Of a stretch of DNA of 32,060 nt, positions 9,017-17,220 are shown piece by piece. The notes beneath the pieces were generated by a model that saw only the letters and a program-made list of their open reading frames with translations, made no database searches and was not told the DNA's origin. Within the stretch, counting starts at the first letter, position 1. Each line of letters opens with the position of its first letter. Origin of the DNA: an uncultured Clostridia bacterium (lineage in GTDB: Bacteria; Bacillota; Clostridia; TANB77; CAG-508); NCBI GenBank assembly GCA_947591055.1, contig CANQCW010000007.1:1-32060 (forward strand). The letters run 5' to 3'. The position numbers and the translations under genes were made by a program.

Positions 9017-10692
9017 TAATCCACTCCCCTTATTTTTTTCTTACTTAAATATATTAAAATGAATAATAAACTCATTATAGAAACTATAAGTGATATTTTC
9101 ATACTTAAAGTTCCAGTATATGAAACCTCTATTTTTTTATAATCTTCATTATCTATATTTATTTGTACAAAACCATTTTTTGATTCTGTTGTATCTACTT
9201 TTTTGCCATCTACCTTTGCATTATATCCAATATAATAAATATATGGTAATTCTACTGCTCCTGTTCCCTTTGCTTCAAATGTTAAATTTAATCTATTTTT
9301 CTCAAAATTTATTATTTCTATATCATCATTATTTATAGCAATCGGAACATCTTGTCTTGTTGCAATATATTTTTTATTTTCAAAAGCTTTAGATGGGAGA
9401 TATTCAAAACTAGCACAACCTGCATGAACTCTTCCTGTTTTTTCTGTAACCGGAAATCCGCTAATTAACCTTGATTCTTCAAAATAACTTTCCTGAAAAT
9501 TTATATTTTTTACTATTGGTATAACCAAATCTGCCATCACAAAAACTACAATTGCTGTATAAACCATATTAAATTTTTTAAAACTTAAAACTAAATTAAT
9601 ACTTGCAATTACACTTAAAAAGAACGAGCTAAATTCTAATAATCTAAATGAAAATTGCATCATTTTAAATATACTAGGAAATTTTTCAAATGGTATAAAT
9701 TTTAAAGTAAGAAGCGTACTCAATAACCCAGATATCAAGAAAAAGAAGTAATTTTTCTTATCTTCTATTTTCTTTTCAAACATCATTTTAATAGTTAATA
9801 TAAGACCTATTATAACTGGGATTCCTAAAAAGTATGCCATCCTTCCGTTTTCAATAAAGAGCAATTCCTTTAGCTTTACTTTTGCATCTATTAAAACATT
9901 TTCTCTAACCATATGTTCTTGATTAAAAACTTCATAATTACTTGCTAGCTTGCTCTGTAAAAGTGGCACCCAATAAAAGGCTGTTAATAGTAGAGTTATA
10001 ATTCCATTTACTAAAAGTGTAATAAACTCTTTTTTCTTTATTTGTCTTATATTTACAATTATAAAAATTGCACAAAACATTGCAGTATAAAATGCTAATA
10101 ATGTATGCGTAAGTATCAAACCTGCTGCTCCAAATGCTAATGTTAATTTTTTTTCTTTTAAATTAATAATTGAATATAGCCCATTAAATACAATTGGAAT
10201 AAATACAAATGACGCAAGTTCTGCTACTGCTACTCTAATGTACATATCATTTAATCTATATGGTGCTAATATGTAAAAACATGATGCAATAATGCATATA
10301 AGAACTTTTTTATTATCATCAATATTTTTATTTTGTAAAAACTTTTTCATAAAAAAGTACATTGAAAATCCCGAAAATATTGATAAACAATACATAAAAA
10401 GTCTTAAACAATTTTCAAATGAAAATCCAAATATTCTAAAAATCAATGGCAAATAACTTGTAAGTGGACTATAAAACAAATTCCAAGAATATCCAAATCC
10501 ATTACATAAGTTTTGCATTATATATACTATAAAATTTCCATTTCTTAATTCTCTTTCTGTTTCAACTAATCTTGCAACATGTTGAATACCATCATCATAT
10601 TGTATATTAAATTTGAATAATGGTATTGAAACAAATATTGAAGTAAGTAATATAAATAAAACAGCAATAAAATTTTCCTTCTTATTTTTCAA
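9016..10692 (-). CDS. Polytopic membrane protein, PTPS_related/YfhO-like (GT-C-like) family
   Basis: 558-aa multi-TM ORF; APYRLNDMYIRVAVAELASF; C-terminal ELPYIYYIGYNAKVDGKKV. TTG start preceded by AGGAGA. Confidence 0.75.
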   Translation of the reverse strand: MKNKKENFIAVLFILLTSIFVSIPLFKFNIQYDDGIQHVARLVETERELRNGNFIVYIMQNLCNGFGYSWNLFYSPLTSYLPLIFRIFGFSFENCLRLFMYCLSIFSGFSMYFFMKKFLQNKNIDDNKKVLICIIASCFYILAPYRLNDMYIRVAVAELASFVFIPIVFNGLYSIINLKEKKLTLAFGAAGLILTHTLLAFYTAMFCAIFIIVNIRQIKKKEFITLLVNGIITLLLTAFYWVPLLQSKLASNYEVFNQEHMVRENVLIDAKVKLKELLFIENGRMAYFLGIPVIIGLILTIKMMFEKKIEDKKNYFFFLISGLLSTLLTLKFIPFEKFPSIFKMMQFSFRLLEFSSFFLSVIASINLVLSFKKFNMVYTAIVVFVMADLVIPIVKNINFQESYFEESRLISGFPVTEKTGRVHAGCASFEYLPSKAFENKKYIATRQDVPIAINNDDIEIINFEKNRLNLTFEAKGTGAVELPYIYYIGYNAKVDGKKVDTTESKNGFVQINIDNEDYKKIEVSYTGTLSMKISLIVSIMSLLFILIYLSKKKIRGVD

Positions 10693-12352
10693 CGATTTTT
10701 CTCCTATTTTTTACTAAATTATATCCTATTAAAGCAGCTAAAGTTGTGCCAGAAATTGCATATCCTAATTTATCAATAAAAGTTCCTGTATATTCAACTG
10801 TAACATTTCCTTCTTCATTTAGGTCAATGCATAAGAAACCTTTGTCTGACTCATATCCTTTTACTTTTTCGTCATTAATCTTAATTGTATATCCATGATA
10901 AAAAATATATGGAAGTTCTAATTTAGCATTTTTAACATCAGATACCTTAAATTTCATATTTAATTCATCTTTTTCTTCGTTTTCTATTTTGCAATCTCCA
11001 TCTATTATATATACTTTATTTTCTCTATTTTCAATATATTTTATATTATAAAGTGCATTAATAGGTAAATATTCTCTATTAATATTATAAGGTCCAAATT
11101 TCTTGCTTTCTAGAGAAATCTTTTCAAAGCTTTTATCTGATTCAAAGCCATTATTTTCAATATATCTATAAGTTCCAAAAAAGCTACATACTAAAGAAGC
11201 TATTATTACTAGAATTGTAATAATATTTTTTCTATCTGAAAGCATATCAGATGTGCATACAATATTGGTTGCACAAATATATGAAATAAAAAATATAAAA
11301 AATCCTTCTTGCCTCCAAGCAAATTGAATAATTGTAAGTAAATCAGGCATTACAACCCACGGAAAAGCTTTTGTGCACATTATAAAAGATATTAATCCTA
11401 ATATGAAAAATAATATGTAATATTCATTATTTTTCTGATTCTTTATGCAAAATGGCGTAAGAGCCAGTCCAAATATAATTACTAATCCAAATGAAAATAC
11501 TATTTCTTGTGAACCAAACTCTGATTTAAAGAAATCTTTTAATTCAAGACCTGTATTTTGAACATAATTACCTGTTGCACCCATTTCTTCACCATCAAAA
11601 ATAGTATAATTTCCATAAATTTTATGTTCAAGAAGCGGAAATAAATAAAATGCTGACAATAACAAAATCAATATAACATCTATTGCCAAATACTTTATAA
11701 CTTTTTTATCCATTAATTTTTTGAAATTAAAAATAATGTAAATCAAGCTAAATAAAGCAGTATAAATTGTTGTAATAGTATGAGAAAGAATTAAACCTAC
11801 TGCACCAATTAATAAAGAATAATTTCTTTTTTTCTCATATAATAATTTGTGCAAACCTAAAAATACTAAAGGAATAAATATAAAAGCCGTATATTCTCCA
11901 ACAGCATTTCTTGAATATATGTCTGTTAATTTGTATGGAGCAGTAATATATATAATTGCACCTAAAAGAGCAACTATTTTTCTTTTAGAAATTTCAAGTA
12001 AAAATCTATACATAGTTATTCCTGAAAGGAATACTGCAAAAAACGTAAAAATTTTAAGACCAACAATTGATGAATTACAAATAAATGAAAATAAAATTGG
12101 AATATATGTCGTAATAGCCCCATAAAAAATATTTAATGCATACCCAAATCCCATCATATGTTCAGGACTAATAAAACTTGGAAATACTCCGTCTAATAAA
12201 ACTTGCTTAATAGCTATTATTCTGCCAATATGTATTCTTGCTTCATTGTAATCTGAAAGATTCATTGTAAAAAACGCAAAAGATATAATTAATGATGATA
12301 TTAAAATAATTATATATGGTACATATTTATTTTTCTTAAGTTTTTCAAACAT
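10682..12352 (-). CDS. Polytopic membrane protein, paralogue of the adjacent downstream gene (PTPS_related/YfhO-like)
   Basis: APYKLTDIYSRNAVGEYTAF and ELPYIFYHGYTIKINDEKV match the neighbouring ORF. Start placed at ATG 12352 (MFEKLKK) because AAGGAGAACAAA precedes it; the ORF track extends to 12379. Confidence 0.75.
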   Translation of the reverse strand: MFEKLKKNKYVPYIIILISSLIISFAFFTMNLSDYNEARIHIGRIIAIKQVLLDGVFPSFISPEHMMGFGYALNIFYGAITTYIPILFSFICNSSIVGLKIFTFFAVFLSGITMYRFLLEISKRKIVALLGAIIYITAPYKLTDIYSRNAVGEYTAFIFIPLVFLGLHKLLYEKKRNYSLLIGAVGLILSHTITTIYTALFSLIYIIFNFKKLMDKKVIKYLAIDVILILLLSAFYLFPLLEHKIYGNYTIFDGEEMGATGNYVQNTGLELKDFFKSEFGSQEIVFSFGLVIIFGLALTPFCIKNQKNNEYYILFFILGLISFIMCTKAFPWVVMPDLLTIIQFAWRQEGFFIFFISYICATNIVCTSDMLSDRKNIITILVIIASLVCSFFGTYRYIENNGFESDKSFEKISLESKKFGPYNINREYLPINALYNIKYIENRENKVYIIDGDCKIENEEKDELNMKFKVSDVKNAKLELPYIFYHGYTIKINDEKVKGYESDKGFLCIDLNEEGNVTVEYTGTFIDKLGYAISGTTLAALIGYNLVKNRRKIVEK

Positions 12353-12406
12353 TTTGTTCTCCTTAAATTTTTTAATCATAGATTTATTGTGTTTACAATA
12401 AAAAAT

Positions 12407-12437
12407 GAACTGAAGTTTATAAATAAAAAATCAGTCC
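12407..12437 (-). terminator. Terminator of the 55-aa small ORF
   Basis: minus strand GGACTGA-17 nt-TCAGTTC followed by ATTTTTTATT. Confidence 0.55.
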
Positions 12438-12439
12438 AT

Positions 12440-12607
12440 TTAGCTATTTTCATCTTCTTTAACTGTATTAAACTTGCTACTAATATAATTAATAGTTGAT
12501 TGTAATTCTAATTGAAGTGAATTTTTCTTTACTAACTTTGATACTATGTTAAATAAACAAGCTACAATTAAAATTATGAAAAGAATTTTTTTCCATTGCT
12601 TTCCCAT
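12440..12607 (-). CDS. 55-aa membrane microprotein (not in the supplied ORF track)
   Basis: MGKQWKKILFIILIVACLFNIVSKLVKKNSLQLELQSTINYISSKFNTVKEDENS*; AGAGG upstream of ATG; consensus promoter and terminator flank it. Confidence 0.65.
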   Translation of the reverse strand: MGKQWKKILFIILIVACLFNIVSKLVKKNSLQLELQSTINYISSKFNTVKEDENS

Positions 12608-12634
12608 TTATTTTTCCTCTTTTCTATACTAAAT

Positions 12635-12663
12635 ATTATAGATAAATAATCATATTTTGTCAA
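12635..12663 (-). promoter_or_regulatory. Consensus sigma-A promoter for the 55-aa ORF
   Basis: minus strand TTGACA-17 nt-TATAAT. Confidence 0.85.
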
Positions 12664-12749
12664 TATAAATTTTTATTTTAAATGTATATATATTGAGCTT
12701 TTTGAAAAAAATAATATAAATTAAAAATAAAAATAAGGAATTTAAATAT

Positions 12750-13382
12750 ATGAAAAATAATATAATAATTTTTATAATAATAGCTATTATAGCTTTTTTT
12801 GCGTTTTTCTTTTTTATAAACTTAAATTCATCAAATGTAAGTGAAAATGTTACAAATCAAAATAATCAGCAAAGCACATATAAAAAAGCGGTAGAAAATA
12901 TTAATAGTTTTAATAGTACAAATGAACAAATGCAAGAAAAGGAATTATCAGTATTTTCTACTCCTCTTGCTGGTGATGAAAATAGATTAGAAAACATTAG
13001 AATAAGTTGCAATACAATAAATGGCACTGAACTTAAAAATGGCGAAACTTTTTCTTTTAACGATATTGTTGGTCAGCCTACTGAAGAAAAAGGTTATAAA
13101 GAAGCTGATGTAATAGTAGAAACTACTCTTACAAAAGGTTTTGGTGGAGGCAATTGTCAAGTAAGTACTACTTTATATAATGCTTGTTTAAATACTCAAG
13201 GCATTGAAATCGTTGAAAGACATCCACATAAAAGAAAAGTTACCTATGTTGAAGAAGGAAAAGATGCATCTGTATCTTATGGAGTATTAGATTTAAAATT
13301 TACTAATAATACTGGAAAAACAATAAAAATATATATGAATAGCGAAAATGAACAAGTTACAGCAAGAATTGTTACTTTCTAG
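12750..13382 (+). CDS. VanW-like family protein, membrane-anchored
   Basis: NGTELKNGETFSFNDIVGQPTEEKGYKEADVI...GGGNCQVSTTLYNACLNTQGIEIVERHPH. Confidence 0.92.
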   Translation: MKNNIIIFIIIAIIAFFAFFFFINLNSSNVSENVTNQNNQQSTYKKAVENINSFNSTNEQMQEKELSVFSTPLAGDENRLENIRISCNTINGTELKNGETFSFNDIVGQPTEEKGYKEADVIVETTLTKGFGGGNCQVSTTLYNACLNTQGIEIVERHPHKRKVTYVEEGKDASVSYGVLDLKFTNNTGKTIKIYMNSENEQVTARIVTF

Positions 13383-13451
13383 TTGTAACTTTAAATTAAT
13401 TATCATAAATATTTTATTTTCTCATAGTATTTATTAATTAGGAGGACAATT

Positions 13452-14918
13452 ATGAGAAAAAAATTATTTGTAATAAGTATAATCGTAATTTTATTATTTT
13501 CTTGTTTATCTATAAGCTTTGCTTCAGATGAGCTTCAAGCTTGGGCAGAAGTATCTAGTGATGCAATCATTGAAGAAGACCCAAATGTATCACAAAATAT
13601 GATTGATGCATCTGCAAGTATTAATTCAAAATTAAATGAAACAACCAATAATGAAATAAAATCTAATACAGAAAATACAGTAGAAACATCAGAAGACTTA
13701 AATGTATCTCAAAATATGGTAGATGCTTCAAAAGTAATTAATGAAAAACTAAAAGAAACTAATGAAAAGGAAACATCTGCTTTATATCAAAATAGATTAG
13801 AAAATACTGAACTTGTTGAAACAAGTGCTACAGTTAAAGAAAACCCATTAAAATTAACTTGTGGTGGTGCAATATTAATAGAACAAAATTCAGGAGAAAT
13901 TTTATATGATTATAATGCACACGAAAAATTAAGACCAGCATCTGTTACTAAAGTAATGACAATACTTTTAATAATGGAAGCATTAGATTCAGGAAGAATA
14001 AATCTTACAGATAAAATTCCTTGTAGTCAAAATGCATCAAATATGGGAGGCTCACAAATATGGCTTGATACAACAGAAGAGCTTACAGTAGATGAAATGC
14101 TAAAAGCAATATGTGTTGTATCTGCAAATGACTGTACAGTTGCAATGGCAGAATATCTTGAAGGTTCAGAAGACGCTTTTGTAGCCAAAATGAACGAAAA
14201 AGCTAAAGCTTTAGGGATGAACGATACAAACTTCGTAAATTGTCATGGAATTGATGCAGATGGCCATGAAACCTCACCTTATGACATTGCTTTAATGTCA
14301 AGAGAACTTTTAACCAAACATCCATCTATAACAAAATATACAACTATTTATATGGATTCTTTAAGAGATGGTAAGTCAGGATTAGTAAATACTAATAAAT
14401 TAGTTAGAAATTATGATGGTTGTACAGGACTTAAAACAGGTTCTACCTCTATTGCGTTATTCAATTTATCAGCAAGTGCAACAAGAAATGATTTGTCATT
14501 AATAGCTGTTATTATGAAAGCTGAAACAAGTCAAGTGCGTTTTGAAGAAGCAAGAAAGTTATTAGATTATGGATTTGCTAATTATCAATATAAATCATTA
14601 GCTGTCAAAGGTGAAGTTGCTGGAAATGTTAATGTAAATAAGGGATTGAAAAATTCTACAGAAGCGGTATTTAGTGATAATTTTGGTTTGATATTAAAAA
14701 AATCAGATTCACAAGATATTGAACAAAATATACAACTTAATGAAAATGTATCTGCTCCAATAAATATAGGTATGAAACTTGGAGAAGTCCAATTTAAAAG
14801 TAATGGTGAGCTTTTAGGAGTGGTAGATTTAGTCGCAAATGAAGAAATTGAAAAATACGGCTTTGGAACTATGTGTAAAAAGATTTTTACAAGTTGGTAT
14901 ACATTGCTGAGAAATTAA
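13452..14918 (+). CDS. D-alanyl-D-alanine carboxypeptidase (DacF type, peptidase S11)
   Basis: Signal peptide; RPASVTKVMT (SxxK), SAND (SxN), KTGST (KTG) motifs; RBS AGGAGG. Confidence 0.95.
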   Translation: MRKKLFVISIIVILLFSCLSISFASDELQAWAEVSSDAIIEEDPNVSQNMIDASASINSKLNETTNNEIKSNTENTVETSEDLNVSQNMVDASKVINEKLKETNEKETSALYQNRLENTELVETSATVKENPLKLTCGGAILIEQNSGEILYDYNAHEKLRPASVTKVMTILLIMEALDSGRINLTDKIPCSQNASNMGGSQIWLDTTEELTVDEMLKAICVVSANDCTVAMAEYLEGSEDAFVAKMNEKAKALGMNDTNFVNCHGIDADGHETSPYDIALMSRELLTKHPSITKYTTIYMDSLRDGKSGLVNTNKLVRNYDGCTGLKTGSTSIALFNLSASATRNDLSLIAVIMKAETSQVRFEEARKLLDYGFANYQYKSLAVKGEVAGNVNVNKGLKNSTEAVFSDNFGLILKKSDSQDIEQNIQLNENVSAPINIGMKLGEVQFKSNGELLGVVDLVANEEIEKYGFGTMCKKIFTSWYTLLRN

Positions 14919-14964
14919 GTATATCAATATGCTTAATTATGTATCAAAATTATATATGTTAAAA

Positions 14965-14996
14965 AAACTGGCTCAAATGAGTCAGTTTCTTTTTTT
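14965..14996 (+). terminator. Rho-independent terminator downstream of the carboxypeptidase gene
   Basis: AAACTGGCTC-AAAT-GAGTCAGTTT followed by CTTTTTTT. Confidence 0.9.
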
Positions 14997-15100
14997 AAAC
15001 TAAAATATTAAAATAAAAATTTATAATGAAAAATATTTCTAAATATTTTTTATTAATTTGTAAATACTAAATATATATTAATTTAAAAAGGAGAAAAATT

Positions 15101-15538
15101 ATGGAAAATCAAAATTTAAATGTGTTGGATGAAGTCAATAAAGGAGCAACAATGGGTATGGATGCTATTTCAATAGTATCGGAAAAAGTATCTGATCCAG
15201 AATTTAAAAATGTTTTAGACACTGAATATAATAAATATAAAGATATATCTATAAGAGTTAATGATTTGTACTCAAACTATAGTAGTAAAGAACCACATGA
15301 AACAAATGCAATGAATAAAATGATGACTTGGTATGGAGTTCAAATGAAGACAATGGCAGATGACACAACATCTAAGCTTTCAGAACTATTAATGCAAGGT
15401 ACAAATATGGGAATAATTGAAGGTAGACGATTGCTAAATGCAAATCAAAATAACTTAGCAGATGATGTTAGAAGTATTTTAAATGATTTCGTTGTAATGC
15501 AAGAAGATAGTGTTGAAACATTAAAGAAGTATTTATAA
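15101..15538 (+). CDS. Hypothetical all-helical (possibly ferritin-like) protein
   Basis: 145-aa ORF, RBS AAGGAG, amphipathic helical composition. Confidence 0.75.
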   Translation: MENQNLNVLDEVNKGATMGMDAISIVSEKVSDPEFKNVLDTEYNKYKDISIRVNDLYSNYSSKEPHETNAMNKMMTWYGVQMKTMADDTTSKLSELLMQGTNMGIIEGRRLLNANQNNLADDVRSILNDFVVMQEDSVETLKKYL

Positions 15539-15591
15539 ATACATTTTAAATTCTTTATATTATCATACTTAAAAAATTGTATACAGTTAAA

Positions 15592-15630
15592 AAGAATTAA
15601 GACTTTAAAATCTTAATTCTTTTATTTTTT
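15592..15630 (+). terminator. Rho-independent terminator
   Basis: AAGAATTAAGA (15592-15602) / TCTTAATTCTT (15611-15621), then TTATTTTTT. Confidence 0.85.
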
Positions 15631-15698
15631 GTGTACTCAAATTTATAATTTAAAAATGTTTTATAATCAAATATTATTCTTCAATATAAAATCAAATA

Positions 15699-16930
15699 TT
15701 AGTCATAATTAATCATAGAGTAATAAAAAGCATTTGTTCCAATTCCACCCTGCCATGAAATCGAAATTTTTCCTTCATTGCCATTTAATTTTACTTTTAT
15801 TAAATAGCACTGTGAGGTAACTGCGAAGTCTTCCTTTACGGCTCTTATCGCACCACTAGAACCAAGACTCTCACTCGTGTAAGATTCTACGCAATCACCT
15901 GTTACCTTCAAAGTACCCCAACTATATGTCGTTGCACCTGTCGCAATAATATAGCAATAGTCTAATCCGTGCAGGAATATGATAACCGAGAACAACTTGT
16001 ACCAATTTTTGTTGCAGAAAATCTTTTGTTTTTTTCCTGAGTTAATTGCTCCTTCAATTCATTTACTTCATTAGTTTTATCTTGCATTGTTCCTATTAAT
16101 TGTACTCCACCTACCCATGCCTTCCTTCCCGTTAATATTTGTGCTGCAGTAGCATCTCCTGGTGTTTGACTTGCTAAATCTTTGGCTGTTATTTTTCCTC
16201 CACTTGTGTAGCCTGCTGGTATTTCTTTTGTATCTCCTGCACTTAATTCTTCACTTATTGCTCCTATACTTGGCATTGTTCCTGTCTTTACTGAACCATC
16301 TTCTGCTAAATATGTTTTGTCTTTTAATACATCTGATTCTACTGCTGTTATAGAATTACTTAGTGTTACTATATCACTTATTGCTTCTACATACTTTCCA
16401 TCTGTATCATATACTTTTACTCTCACATAATAACTCTTTCCTAAATTTAATTCTTTAAATGTATGTGTATATTCTGTTTTTTCTTCTTCTATTTCTTCAT
16501 CTGAAATCCATATCTTTCCGTTATCTATGCTATATTCTATTTTACTTGCTTGTCCTTCTATTGTTAATTTTACTGTTATTGTTTGTTCCTTTGGATTTCC
16601 TTCTACTGTCAATGTTTTTATCTCTACTGATGCCTTGTCTTCTCCTTCATCTCCACCTACTACAGAGAAATCACTTACATATTGTTCTAACATGCCTATT
16701 TGAATTTGTTCTTCTTCTGCTGCATTTTTATATTTTTCTACGGCTTGTCTTGCCCTATGAAATAATCCATTACTTCCTGCTATTTGTGATATTGTTACTC
16801 CCACTAATATCAATAACAATATTATTGTTACTACCAACGCTATTAATGTTATTCCTTTTTCTTTTAATTTTTGTTTCTTTTTATCTTCAAGTTTTAAATT
16901 AACATTTCTTTGTATATTATTACATTTCAT
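15699..16930 (-). pseudogene. Pilin-like surface protein interrupted by a frameshift (ORF pieces 15962-16930 and 15699-15995)
   Basis: Type IV prepilin-like N-terminus KEKGITLIALVVTIILLLILVGVTISQ; Fn3-like segment; phage-tail-fibre-like repeat VLKDKTYLAEDGSVKTGTMP...AAQILTGRKAWVGGVQLIGTM. The frame stops at 15962-15964 (TAG) and plausible C-terminal coding continues in another frame. Confidence 0.65.
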
Positions 16931-16998
16931 TTGTCTAATCTCCTTCTTTCACATTATGTAATTTTTATTAATGTAAAACATTAATAAAAAAGTAAAAA

Positions 16999-17035
16999 AT
17001 CTTATAATCGGCATTACTCATGCTTTTTATAAGAT
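16999..17035. terminator. Bidirectional terminator-like hairpin inside the inverted-repeat element
   Basis: ATCTTATAA-TCG-GCAT-TACTC-ATGC-TTT-TTATAAGAT flanked by A-run and T-run on both sides. Confidence 0.75.
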
Positions 17036-17087
17036 TTTTATTTTTTATTTTTTACAAATTTGTAATATATATTTAACTTTTATTTTA

Positions 17088-17116
17088 TTGAATTAACCCT
17101 TATACTATGATATATT
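17088..17116 (+). promoter_or_regulatory. Promoter-like motif inside the inverted-repeat element, pointing away from the pilin-like gene
   Basis: TTGAAT-17 nt-TATATT on the plus strand. Confidence 0.4.
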
Positions 17117-17165
17117 TTGAACATAATAAATTTTTATTAAGGTTTTACATTAATAAATAAAAAAA

Positions 17166-17202
17166 ATAAAACACGATTCTTATTTAAAGTCTCGTGTTTT
17201 AT
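17166..17202 (-). terminator. Terminator of the 451-aa ORF
   Basis: ATAAAACACGA (17166-17176) / TCGTGTTTTAT (17192-17202), followed on the minus strand by TTTTTT. Confidence 0.85.
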
Positions 17203-17220
17203 TTAATACAATTTTACATC

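Larger units (their letters stand above)
16962..17159. repeat. Inverted-repeat-bounded 198-bp element upstream of the pilin-like gene
   Basis: 16962-16990 TTTTTATTAATGTAAAACATTAATAAAAA; its reverse complement matches 17131-17159 TTTTTATTAAGGTTTTACATTAATAAATA at 27/29. Confidence 0.75.

Noticed and set aside
16162-16902. Leu-rich plus-strand ORFs antisense to the pilin-like gene
   Set aside because: Composition artefact of the AT-rich opposite strand; no initiation signals.
15699-16930. Diversity-generating retroelement target
   Set aside because: No reverse transcriptase, template repeat or C-type-lectin-like variable region visible in the window.
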